A stretch of 21,601 nucleotides of DNA from Candidatus Sivonenia alaskensis PMM_0068 (lineage in GTDB: Bacteria; Cyanobacteriota; Cyanobacteriia; Gloeobacterales; PMM-0068): positions 1 through 21,601 of the forward strand of contig CASBPW010000098.1 in the NCBI GenBank assembly GCA_949127685.1, written 5' to 3'. The translations under genes and the position numbers were made by a program. Under the pieces are notes generated by a model, which did no database searches, had not been told where the DNA came from, and was given only the letters and a program-made list of their open reading frames with translations. Positions 14,061-21,601 of this stretch are shown here, one piece after another (positions within the stretch are counted from its first letter, which is position 1; the number at the start of each line of letters is the position of its first letter).

Positions 14061-17000
14061 TCACATCAACTGCAGTAACTCTTCTGTGGAGAGCTTACCA
14101 CTCATCTCCGCGCCTTCCAGCAGGCTGTCGGCTAAATCTCGCTTGTGTTGATGTAAATTCACGATCTTTTCTTCAATCGTATTCTTGGACACTAGGCGGT
14201 AGATGGTGACCGGACGGTGTTGGCCGATGCGATGGGCGCGATCGCTGGCTTGGTCTTCCACCGCCGGATTCCACCAGGGGTCCATGTGGATGACGTAATC
14301 AGCAGCCGTAAGATTCAGCCCCGTACCGCCTGCCTTGAGACTAATCAAAAAGACATCTCCCTCCCCAGCCTGGAAGGCATCGACCCGTTTTTTACGCTCC
14401 GCAACCGGAGTGCTCCCATCCAAATATTGGTAATGAATCTTTTGCCCGTCCAGATAGTCTCGAATCAGGTGCAAATGACCCACGAATTGACTAAACACCA
14501 GGGCCTTATGGCGGTTCTCGAGAAGCTCCTCCAACACCTCACCGAAAAGTTGCAGCTTGGAGCTGGGAAGGGTGATATCCGGCGTGACCAGACGCACATT
14601 GCAGCAGGCGCGACGCAGTTTCATGATTTCTGCCAGCACTTGCAGATGTTTGGCCCCGGCCGTAGCATCACTTTCGGATAGCTTCGCTAACGCTTCTCTG
14701 CGCAACGCTTCATAAAACGCCATTTCCTCTTGGCTCAGATCCACCTGTAGCAGAATTTCGGTACGGGTCGGTAATTCCTCCAGCACCTGACTTTTGGTCC
14801 GGCGTAGTAAAAACGGTTGAATCAGTTTTTTCAGTCGGACGCGTGCCTGCTTATCACCGTATTTCTCAATCGGGGTGGCAAAGTGTTCGTTAAAGTTTTC
14901 CAGCGAACCGAGCAACCCTGGATTGATGAAGCGGAATAAGTTCCATAGTTCACCGAGGTGATTCTCGATCGGCGTCCCCGTAGTAATCAGTTTGAAACTG
15001 CTTTTTAGATTCATGGCCGCCTGCGATCGCTTGGTGGCGTAGTTTTTTATGGACTGTGCCTCATCCAGGACAACGGTTTGCCATTGCACCTTTGCCAGCA
15101 TCCGCGCCACTTCTTCCTGCTGCAACAGACCATAACTGCACACCAGCATGTCAAACGGTTGTAGCTGATCCAGCACCTTTTGACGCTCTCCACTGCCCAA
15201 TTGAATCACCTTGAGCGTAGGGGCAAACCGCTGGGCTTCACTCACCCAATTCATGCCTACTGAAGTCGGTGCCACGATCAGGGTTGGACCTTCGGGCGCA
15301 CGGGTGAGGATAACGGACAACGCTTGCAAGGTTTTACCAAGTCCCATGTCATCGGCCAGACAAGCACCCACACCCCAATGGGCGAGCCGCGCCAACCAGC
15401 GAAAGCCATCGATCTGGTAGTCGCGCAACTCCGCCTGAAGCGTGGAGGGCAACGTTGGTTCCAGGTTCTGAATTTCCCGAAGCCGCTGGATATGGGCCTT
15501 CCAGTATTGGTCGGCTTTGAGTGCTCCGACCTCGTCCATCCAGTCTTCCATCGCCAAGGCGGCAAGGGGGTGAAGGCGAAGTTCTTTTCCTTGTTTTTCA
15601 GAAAATACCCTTAGTTCATCAAGGCGTTTGCGAAATTCCTGGGTCAACGCCAAGAATTGCCCGTCACCGAGGGGAACAAAGCGGCTGGGGGTTTGCGCCA
15701 GCAACTCCATCAGTCGCTGCATGTCTAGCACCAGATTGTCGTCCACTTTCAAGGCACCACTTGCCGCGAACCAGTCGTTCTGGCGCTGAATCTTCAACTG
15801 GAAATCTTTGAGATTTACCTGGTGACTGACACGTAGTTTCTCGCCTTCGGGCCATTCCAGAACTACCGTGTCCCCCAGGGCTTGCAGTTCCAGTAGCAGT
15901 TCCAAGCAGTCCTCTGGATCTTCCACCAGCCATTCCCCAGCCTGTTCTGACTGGCGGGCCAAGGTAGGACAAGCTGCCACAGTAGTATGAACGAGTTGTT
16001 TCTCTACACGCAGATTGCGAGTGGTTTGCAGCCGCTTGCCGTCGATCTCCGCAATAACGGTTTCGCCTCCGGTGCCGGGGCGGTAATATGGCCCCCCCTG
16101 AGCGAAAGGACGAGTCAGCACCGCTACTTTTAGCCCTACCCCAGCGGGCAACAAATGAATATGGGGTTTTGTCTGTGCAGGCACCTCTTCTGCACTGGTC
16201 ACACCACCGCCAATATCGGAATGGATGGTGAGTATCCCAGAGACAGCATTAATCGCTGCCAAGACCCGCTCTTTAGCGCTGGCAGGTACTTCCAGACGAT
16301 TCTGCTTGCCCAGAATCTCAGCAATGCGCCGATGCTCGGCGGTGATCTCAAGGACGCGAAGCCGGGTTGGGGCTTCTTTAACAACGACAATCTCCTGATT
16401 TCCTTTGAATGCGGGAGAAAATTGCAAGGTTAACTGATCTTTCTTGCTCTTTTTCACCAGCAGCTCGGGTTCTCCTTTCACGATTTCGACGCGCGTGGTC
16501 GGGGCATCTTCCCAGAAGACCAACGGATGTCCAATCAGAGCGGCGAGGGCCTTTTCCCCAAACGTATATTCGATTTTTCCCCAGCCATAAGCATCAGAGT
16601 GGGCTTTGATCTGAGAACAAACGCGTAGATCCTGAGCAGTGAGATAGCCAATCTCATCCGTATCGTTTTTAAGTCGTTTGAGCGCGACAGGGCGACCTTT
16701 GCTCCACTCCCCTTTGGCCTTAATCGTTTGCTCTCGAGGATGCAGTAAGCAGTCTCCGGATTGAAAGGTGACAAACCAAGCTAGGCGTTGGATCGTCTCC
16801 GGTTTTGCGGTTCCTGACGATTGCACGTTGGCCAGGGCATTCAAGCATAGTTCCCAAGCCTCCTGTGGCTGGATCAAGTCCACTAGAGGGCGGATGCCGC
16901 TATTTTGACGGAGCGCCATTGCCTGTTTACCATACTTTTCGGGTTGGATCCGTGACAGCAATTCCATTGCCTCCATCGCTAACCAGTGGTAACCCACAGC

Positions 17001-18431
17001 CTCGGCTTGCTCATAAAAGGGTGCAATTACTTTAGGCACATGGATTTTTGCTTGATCGCTATCAACCCAGTAGAGGCATAAAGCCCACAGCAATATTTCT
17101 AAACTGTTCTGCCCTAAGTGGGGAAAGACATGGAGCACCCATTCCTTTTGGGAAAGATCTCCCCGCTGGATTTTCACCACACTTTCTAGCACTGCATAAA
17201 TTGGGCTAAGCCAATGTTCTGATTGACTAGCAAGCTTGGCATACCCTTCTGCTTCGCTCAGGCGAGTGGCCGTCCCGTCCTTTAGGAGCGCTAGAACAAA
17301 AAACAGTCCACTCATGGACTGAAAGTATATTTTCCGTTTACCTGTAGCCTTCTTCAGTAGCTGCAAGGCGGCAGTATATTGTGCGATGGCGTCCTCGTTA
17401 TCACCCCGCAGAAAAGCTAACCATCCCCGGAGGTTAGTAGAATCAACGCGGTATCCTTCATATCCTTCAGAAGGGGACTCAGGAATCTGTTGAGCTTCCT
17501 CAAATCTGCCCCTCAGGATCAGTTGCTCTGTCAACAGGATGGGCTGCCAATCAGGGCCTTTGTGCGGTCCGGCCCAGTCTTCCTGAAGCAAGGAAAAAGC
17601 TTCATCAGCGGGAGTTAATCCCAGCATTGAGCCAGATAGGATACTGACTAGCACGCGCTCATACAATGCTGGAGGCAAGGTGCGGAACCAATCGGGATCA
17701 AAGGGGTTATTGAGTACCCGTTGATAAAATAGATCAATCGAGATCTGGTCCCTTGAATAGTTGTATCGATAGTAATCTGTAAGCTGTTTCTGGACAAACT
17801 TGATGTCCTGGCGGTAAATCCCAATCCGGACTTCGCGCATTAATTGGTGTTCACCCTTGAAACGGCGAGCATCGTTCCAGAGAACCTGAATAGGTAGTCT
17901 CTCCTGGACCACGGTAGCTAGTGTTTCAAAGTGTCCTGCCTTTACGGCATCGCGCGTAGCAATCTCTACCAATAGTGGATGGCACTGAAGACCTTGCCCA
18001 TTTTCTTGAACCAACAAGCCCGATTCCAATAATCGATCAAGATAAGGTTTGAGCGTTTGCGGGGTGAAAGGCTTACTGCTTTCATCTTGCGCCCCAGTCT
18101 GATTCAAACACCTTACAAATGCAGTTTTACTAATCGGCTCATAAATCACCGAAAACACTTGCACCATCATCTGTTCCAGCGATGACAACTTGTGGTATTC
18201 CTCAACCACTTGTCTGCGGAGCTTTACAGTGTTCGTGTTGGAATCAATCATGATGGGCTCGGGGTTGGTTTGGTAGCTCTTAATGAAGTCACGATAGCAA
18301 TGTTTGCAGGAGGGAGGGGTTTTTGAGCCCTCGGCTAAAAGAATCTCCGGAATACGGCTGTGCCTGAGATGACTTAGAAGGCTAGAGCTAACATAATAAT
18401 AGCTGGTTACATAATTGGCCTTGCAACTCAT
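14061..18431 (-). CDS. Large SNF2-family DNA helicase/translocase
   Basis: The C-terminal 450 or so of 1456 residues form a complete SNF2 ATPase. Visible are LRDYQIDGFRWLARL, Walker A DDMGLGKT at about 1028, DEAQ at about 1121 (VVLDEAQSIKN), TTGTPIENHLGELW, and the second lobe with SLKAGGTGLNLT and DRAHRIGQHRPV at about 1395. It is predicted to move on double-stranded DNA and remodel bound proteins; RapA-like and phage-defence relatives exist. The N-terminal 1000 residues include a possible winged-helix part (75-180) and helical-repeat, TPR-like segments (about 330-480). AGGAGGAGG immediately upstream strongly supports the ATG at 18431, although family similarity seems to begin near Met61. 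The first 60 residues contain a CxxC (42-45). It could be a stand-alone defence or repair protein. Confidence 0.93.
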   Translation of the reverse strand: MSCKANYVTSYYYVSSSLLSHLRHSRIPEILLAEGSKTPPSCKHCYRDFIKSYQTNPEPIMIDSNTNTVKLRRQVVEEYHKLSSLEQMMVQVFSVIYEPISKTAFVRCLNQTGAQDESSKPFTPQTLKPYLDRLLESGLLVQENGQGLQCHPLLVEIATRDAVKAGHFETLATVVQERLPIQVLWNDARRFKGEHQLMREVRIGIYRQDIKFVQKQLTDYYRYNYSRDQISIDLFYQRVLNNPFDPDWFRTLPPALYERVLVSILSGSMLGLTPADEAFSLLQEDWAGPHKGPDWQPILLTEQLILRGRFEEAQQIPESPSEGYEGYRVDSTNLRGWLAFLRGDNEDAIAQYTAALQLLKKATGKRKIYFQSMSGLFFVLALLKDGTATRLSEAEGYAKLASQSEHWLSPIYAVLESVVKIQRGDLSQKEWVLHVFPHLGQNSLEILLWALCLYWVDSDQAKIHVPKVIAPFYEQAEAVGYHWLAMEAMELLSRIQPEKYGKQAMALRQNSGIRPLVDLIQPQEAWELCLNALANVQSSGTAKPETIQRLAWFVTFQSGDCLLHPREQTIKAKGEWSKGRPVALKRLKNDTDEIGYLTAQDLRVCSQIKAHSDAYGWGKIEYTFGEKALAALIGHPLVFWEDAPTTRVEIVKGEPELLVKKSKKDQLTLQFSPAFKGNQEIVVVKEAPTRLRVLEITAEHRRIAEILGKQNRLEVPASAKERVLAAINAVSGILTIHSDIGGGVTSAEEVPAQTKPHIHLLPAGVGLKVAVLTRPFAQGGPYYRPGTGGETVIAEIDGKRLQTTRNLRVEKQLVHTTVAACPTLARQSEQAGEWLVEDPEDCLELLLELQALGDTVVLEWPEGEKLRVSHQVNLKDFQLKIQRQNDWFAASGALKVDDNLVLDMQRLMELLAQTPSRFVPLGDGQFLALTQEFRKRLDELRVFSEKQGKELRLHPLAALAMEDWMDEVGALKADQYWKAHIQRLREIQNLEPTLPSTLQAELRDYQIDGFRWLARLAHWGVGACLADDMGLGKTLQALSVILTRAPEGPTLIVAPTSVGMNWVSEAQRFAPTLKVIQLGSGERQKVLDQLQPFDMLVCSYGLLQQEEVARMLAKVQWQTVVLDEAQSIKNYATKRSQAAMNLKSSFKLITTGTPIENHLGELWNLFRFINPGLLGSLENFNEHFATPIEKYGDKQARVRLKKLIQPFLLRRTKSQVLEELPTRTEILLQVDLSQEEMAFYEALRREALAKLSESDATAGAKHLQVLAEIMKLRRACCNVRLVTPDITLPSSKLQLFGEVLEELLENRHKALVFSQFVGHLHLIRDYLDGQKIHYQYLDGSTPVAERKKRVDAFQAGEGDVFLISLKAGGTGLNLTAADYVIHMDPWWNPAVEDQASDRAHRIGQHRPVTIYRLVSKNTIEEKIVNLHQHKRDLADSLLEGAEMSGKLSTEELLQLM
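15574..15619 (+). repeat. 46-bp repeat, copy inside the SNF2 gene
   Basis: This segment recurs at 18496-18541 in the same orientation with one mismatch (T at 15611, G at 18533). Here it is coding sequence of the helicase, read on the minus strand as ELRVFSEKQGKELRL. Confidence 0.95.
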
Positions 18432-18495
18432 AAGCTCCTCCTCCTGTTAGGAAAATAAGGGCAAAAGGACACCTGGTATCCATTCGACAAGTTGC

Positions 18496-18541
18496 AGGCG
18501 AAGTTCTTTTCCTTGTTTTTCAGAAAATACCCGTAGTTCAT
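18496..18541 (+). repeat. 46-bp repeat, copy upstream of the SNF2 gene
   Basis: This is the second copy of 15574-15619, 45 of 46 bases identical, lying 65 bases upstream of the helicase start. Similarity stops sharply on both sides. A short stretch of the helicase gene has been copied here, or was left behind after a rearrangement. Confidence 0.95.
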
Positions 18542-18684
18542 TGCAAACATTAGGCACAACAGAAAATCTCACCGATGGGGAGCTTTAAGCATTATTTTTA
18601 GAAAACTTGCCACACCTCGCCGCATTATTTGAGCAGCATGCATATATTGAATTGGGTCGCGATTCTATCACTGTTCATCAATGA
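18541..18684 (+). pseudogene. Gene-tail remnant upstream of phnC with in-frame stop
   Basis: Directly after the 46-bp repeat, the plus-strand frame reads like a real protein end: LQTLGTTENLTDGEL, a TAA at 18586-18588, then ALFLENLPHLAALFEQ, HAYIELGRDSITVHQ and a TGA at 18682-18684. The smooth continuation across the TAA suggests a CAA-to-TAA nonsense change. The stop lies 12 bases before the phnC ATG, as would the end of an upstream operon gene. I do not recognise the family; it does not look like a phosphonate-binding PhnD. The start of the gene is missing. Confidence 0.45.
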
Positions 18685-18696
18685 AGAGTCATCTTA

Positions 18697-19452
18697 ATGA
18701 GTCCAGGAGCACCAATTTTTGAACTGAAAGGAGTTACTCATCAGTTTGGGGGCTCTGTGGCTTTGAGTGATATCAACCTGCAGATTTATCCCGGAGAACA
18801 GGTGGCGCTGATAGGACCGAGTGGTGCGGGTAAAAGTACGTTGATTCGTCTTTGCAATGGCACGCTTTTGCCGAGTCAGGGGGAAGTTTGGGTTTTGGGA
18901 CAGAACCTGAGTCATCTCCGTACCGAGGCTCTGCGTCAAACACAACAAAAGATTGGCACGATCTATCAGCAGTTTCAGTTGGTAGATAGTCTGCGGGTCA
19001 TTCACAACGTCAATGCCGGACATTTAGGCCGCTGGTCTTTTTTCAAAGCCTTGACCTCTTTGGTTTGGCCTCTGGAAGTGGAAACGGCAAGGGCGGCGCT
19101 GGCGCAAGTCGGAATGGCAGAAAAACTTTATGCCCGTAATGACGAGCTTTCCGGTGGACAACAGCAACGAGTTGCTTTGGCACGGGTATTGGTCCAAGAC
19201 CCGCTGGCAATTCTCGCCGATGAACCGATTGCTAGCCTGGACCCCGAACGTAGTCGAGAAATTATGGATTTGCTGCGGGACTTAAGTGCAAAAACAGCCA
19301 AAACTTTGGTAAGTAGTCTCCACGCCGTCGAGTTTGCTCATAGTCACTATCAACGGGTCATCGGTCTCAGACAAGGACGCATCTTATTCGATAGCCCCAC
19401 CGACCAAGTTTCGGCAGGGATGATTGAAGACCTGTATAGGCTTGGACGTTAA
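18697..19452 (+). CDS. phnC: Phosphonate-type ABC transporter ATP-binding protein
   Basis: This 251-residue ATPase energises uptake of phosphonate or phosphite at the cytoplasmic face of the inner membrane. Visible are Walker A GPSGAGKST (40-48), the Q-loop region YQQFQLVDSL, signature LSGGQQQR (151-158), Walker B AILADEP (171-177) with the D-loop ASLD, and the switch His209. The segments RLCNGTLLPSQGEV and HNVNAGHLGRW resemble PhnC rather than other importer ATPases. The partner permease lies further on the same strand at 20397, but two minus-strand genes intervene. No phnD is in the window. Its TAA overlaps the convergent HNH gene: TTAA at 19449-19452 supplies both stops. The ribosome site is weak. 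Confidence 0.9.
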   Translation: MSPGAPIFELKGVTHQFGGSVALSDINLQIYPGEQVALIGPSGAGKSTLIRLCNGTLLPSQGEVWVLGQNLSHLRTEALRQTQQKIGTIYQQFQLVDSLRVIHNVNAGHLGRWSFFKALTSLVWPLEVETARAALAQVGMAEKLYARNDELSGGQQQRVALARVLVQDPLAILADEPIASLDPERSREIMDLLRDLSAKTAKTLVSSLHAVEFAHSHYQRVIGLRQGRILFDSPTDQVSAGMIEDLYRLGR

Positions 19453-19871
19453 GTTGGGGGATGCCAGCCACTTATGGTCCAGCGCCAGCGAGCAGCCACA
19501 ATAACAGGATTATTCATGCGTAGAGTAATGATCGTCGCACGACCCACCGCCGTTAAACCTTCTGCTCTTATGCTATCTGGACTCCAGGTAAAGTGTTCAG
19601 TCCAGATTTGAGTGCGCGGATTGAAGAGTGAAATGCGCTCGTCTGTTAGAGGATCTTCGGCTTTTATAGTGTCAGATTTGAACTCATTACACGTACGGCA
19701 AGCAAGACAAAGATTCTCGAATGTTGTCATACCACCTTTCGACCGAGGCAGGATATGGTCGTACGTCATCGGCATACCGCTATTGGCTTCGCTCGTAAGA
19801 CAGTAAGAGCAGCGACGAGAATCCGCAGCATCAAGTTGAGATTTTAGACTCTCGGAAACGTAAGTAGACAC
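19449..19871 (-). CDS. HNH endonuclease
   Basis: This 140-residue protein has a compact zinc-supported HNH (beta-beta-alpha metal) nuclease domain: C21SYC24, then YDHILPRSKGG with Asp38-His39, Asn53, and C58RTC61N62 followed by EFKS. The four cysteines would bind a structural zinc, and His39 would activate water for DNA cleavage. The C-terminal third (FTWSPDSIRAEGLTAVGRA) is typical of the small cyanobacterial HNH proteins. It starts with GTG at 19871, five bases after the stop of the upstream partner, so the two form an operon. It is not inside an intron or intein as far as I see. A role in a mobile or defence cassette is inference. Confidence 0.88.
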   Translation of the reverse strand: MSTYVSESLKSQLDAADSRRCSYCLTSEANSGMPMTYDHILPRSKGGMTTFENLCLACRTCNEFKSDTIKAEDPLTDERISLFNPRTQIWTEHFTWSPDSIRAEGLTAVGRATIITLRMNNPVIVAARWRWTISGWHPPT

Positions 19872-19876
19872 AACGG

Positions 19877-20278
19877 TTACAAGCGTGGAATCTGATAGCC
19901 GCGCCAGTGTAGTAAGGCCGCAGCTTGAGCTTTGAGCAGCATGAAGCGATCGCTCTCAACTCGCAGTGTTGTCAATTCCGCTCGTTCTGCATCGGTTAAC
20001 AGCCCTTCCTGATTTCGATCCAACAAAAGGCTATAACGTTCCATCTCAGCAGCAGATTTGTGACTCTGGGCAATTTTCCACAAAGCTTCGTCCTCCAGCC
20101 TGTCTAAAGCAGCAAGATCCACCTGAAATTCATCAGGGACGTTGGTCCAGTCAGGGGGACTCCCTACTTTCAGGGCATGAAGCGTCACGTCTTCTAAAGG
20201 ACGGTTGGTAGCACGAGCCGTATCAACGAGCCTCTGATAGAGCGGTTCTGGAATTTGCAGGGTAATAATTTCAGCCAT
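19877..20278 (-). CDS. Small protein paired with the HNH gene, possible ribbon-helix-helix
   Basis: This 133-residue protein begins ITLQIPEPLYQRLVDTARAT and continues NRPLEDVTLHALKVG, a pattern of one strand and two helices like ribbon-helix-helix DNA-binding or antitoxin domains. The rest is helical and charged, ending LLKAQAAALLHWRGYQIPRL. Similar proteins occur next to HNH genes in cyanobacteria, to my memory, but no function is established. It could regulate, guide or restrain the HNH enzyme; that is inference. The ATG at 20278 has no clear ribosome site. It is divergent from the phnE-like gene, with 118 bases between that must hold both promoters. One HIP1 site lies inside it (19946). 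Confidence 0.75.
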   Translation of the reverse strand: MAEIITLQIPEPLYQRLVDTARATNRPLEDVTLHALKVGSPPDWTNVPDEFQVDLAALDRLEDEALWKIAQSHKSAAEMERYSLLLDRNQEGLLTDAERAELTTLRVESDRFMLLKAQAAALLHWRGYQIPRL

Positions 20279-20396
20279 GGAGTCAGATTAAGCGCTATCT
20301 GAATTCTAAATGGTCTATGAGAAGAAAGCCGCTGAAGCGCAGTCCAACCAGGGACATATCCTCTGAGATGATTGGGTATTAGCTTAAAGCTTAGGC

Positions 20397-21601
20397 GTGA
20401 CGATTCAGGCATCTCCTCGTGCTCTCTTACCCAATCCTCGCGTGCTCTGGGGATTCACCTTTTTGGGTGCGCTGGCTCTGTCCGTTTATCAGGCAGGAGT
20501 TTTCGGGCAAGATATTTTCAATCCTGGTGGGTGGCCGCTCTTCTGGCAATTTTTGAGTGCCAGTGTGCATCCGGATTTCAGTCCTGAGCTGCTCCAGCTA
20601 ACCTTCCAGGCAACGCTTACCACCTTAGCCTATGCTGTTTGTGGCACCTCCCTGAGTGTTTTGCTGGGCTTAGTGGGAGGCATCTTCTCCTCTGAGGTGT
20701 GGTGGTCCACGGTCTTTCCCCGACAGAATAAGCAACGGGCCGTATGGTTGGGCGCACGGGCGATTCTAGCGGGACCACGGGCGATTCACGAAATGGTTTG
20801 GGGTCTCTTTTTCGTCAATCTCTGGGGCTTAGATGCGCTGACAGCGATTCTGGCGATTGCTATTCCTTTTGGAGCGGTCACTGCTAAAGTCTTTTCTGAA
20901 ATTCTCGATGAGACTCCGCGTCAATCTTTGCAGGCGTTGGTAAACAGTGGGGTGAAACCACTGACGGCTTTTGCCTACAGCCTTTTGCCCCAAGCTTTTT
21001 TGAATCTGCTGTCCTACGTTTTCTATCGCTTTGAGTGTTCGATTCGTTCAGCAGCGGTCCTTGGCATTATCGGGGCGGGAGGATTGGGCTATCAGATTTT
21101 GCTGAGTCTCCAGTCTCTGCGCTACTCACAGCTCTGGACTTTCTTCTTGGCGTTGTTTTTGCTCAATGGCTTGGTGGACTTGAGTAGTGCACTCCTGCGC
21201 CGTCGTCTGGGGTGTGCCAGCCGTTTGGATTTGAATCAAAAAAAGCGTGGTCAGAAGCCACGTCAAAGTATGCAGCCTGACTATCAGCGAGATGCTTTGG
21301 TGAATTGGATTGGCTTTGGGGTTCTTCTGTCAGTGCCCTTGTGCTTCTGCTATGTCCATCCTGATCTCACCAAGCTCTGGTCCCCACGCACAGGAGAATT
21401 TTTTGAAGCTTTGGCAAAAGGGGCATTCTCCCCCCATGTCGATAGTTCCCAGCTACAGCAGCTCCTAAGCCTTTCTGGCGAAACGCTGTCCATCTCTATC
21501 CTGGCGATGACCCTGGCAGGGATTGGCGGCTTGTTATTGTCTTTCCCAGGGGCTTATAACTTTTTCTTGCCGGGAGGACTGCTCAATCCTGGTACTCAGA
21601 A
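20397..21601 (+). CDS. phnE: Phosphonate-type ABC permease, fused double unit, partial
   Basis: A frame from GTG 20397 stays open to the window end (401 codons, no stop). An in-frame TAA lies just upstream, so GTG is the first possible start; its ribosome site is poor. The product is a multi-span membrane protein. The first unit is complete, with the EAA-loop-like segment QALVNSGVKPLTAFAYSLLP at about 178-198 and then RSAAVLGIIGAGGLGYQI, as in PhnE. After a basic, hydrophilic linker (about 266-298) a second unit begins (VNWIGFGVLLSVPLCFCYVH, then SGETLSISILAMTLAG), implying two permease domains in one chain. It would form the channel for the PhnC ATPase. Phosphonate against phosphite as substrate cannot be decided. 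Confidence 0.88.
   Translation, partial: MTIQASPRALLPNPRVLWGFTFLGALALSVYQAGVFGQDIFNPGGWPLFWQFLSASVHPDFSPELLQLTFQATLTTLAYAVCGTSLSVLLGLVGGIFSSEVWWSTVFPRQNKQRAVWLGARAILAGPRAIHEMVWGLFFVNLWGLDALTAILAIAIPFGAVTAKVFSEILDETPRQSLQALVNSGVKPLTAFAYSLLPQAFLNLLSYVFYRFECSIRSAAVLGIIGAGGLGYQILLSLQSLRYSQLWTFFLALFLLNGLVDLSSALLRRRLGCASRLDLNQKKRGQKPRQSMQPDYQRDALVNWIGFGVLLSVPLCFCYVHPDLTKLWSPRTGEFFEALAKGAFSPHVDSSQLQQLLSLSGETLSISILAMTLAGIGGLLLSFPGAYNFFLPGGLLNPGTQ

Noticed and set aside
14217..14681. Plus-strand 154-codon ORF inside the helicase gene
   Set aside because: Antisense to conserved SNF2 motifs V and VI; no motif of its own.
14061..18431. Assignment of the SNF2 protein to DISARM or another named defence system
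   Set aside because: No methyltransferase, DUF1998 or phospholipase-D gene is present nearby, so naming a system would be unsupported.
1..21601. CRISPR arrays, tRNA or rRNA genes
   Set aside because: No regularly spaced repeats, tRNA-like cloverleaf or rRNA signature was seen by eye on either strand.

Overview
The window looks like chromosomal DNA of a cyanobacterium with roughly 50 percent GC. The evidence is six copies of the HIP1 octamer GCGATCGC, a phosphonate-type transporter with a double-length permease, a Tat-exported beta-carbonic anhydrase, Uma2-family and HNH/small-protein genes of kinds common in cyanobacteria, and transposase and group II intron debris resembling cyanobacterial elements. 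No rRNA, tRNA or CRISPR array was seen.

Left part (1-10.3 kb). Stable single genes are separated by decayed intergenic DNA. They encode a DUF4239 membrane protein, an aldo/keto reductase, a PAP2 phosphatase, a lipoprotein-type MsrA, a NodB-type polysaccharide deacetylase, a 72-residue unknown, an exported beta-carbonic anhydrase and alanyl-tRNA synthetase. Between them lie fragments: an antitoxin-like C-terminus (1142-1249), a signal-peptide stub joined to an IS3-type OrfA tail (2467-2760), and the C-terminal end of a HerA-like/DUF853 ATPase (3689-3976).

Middle part (10.3-14.1 kb). This is an accessory strip. It holds a Uma2 family nuclease with a possible overlapping small ORF, a ParD/ParE-type toxin-antitoxin pair, an IS1634-type transposase remnant abutting what looks like the 3' end (domains V and VI) of a group II intron, a SnoaL-like ester cyclase, the broken N-terminus of an integron-type tyrosine recombinase, and a DUF429 protein.

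Right part (14.1-21.6 kb). A 1456-residue SNF2-family helicase is followed by a short patchwork region: a 46-bp copy of helicase-gene sequence and a gene tail with an in-frame stop. Next comes phnC (ATPase) and, on the same strand, a phnE-like fused double permease that runs off the window. A two-gene cassette on the opposite strand, encoding a small possibly ribbon-helix-helix protein and an HNH endonuclease, sits between phnC and phnE. The phnC and HNH stop codons share one TTAA.

The most useful results are small or broken genes: the DUF853 tail, the integrase N-terminus, the intron 3' end, the ORF overlapping the Uma2 start, the remnant in front of phnC, and the long partial phnE. None was proven by database search; family calls rest on recognised motifs.
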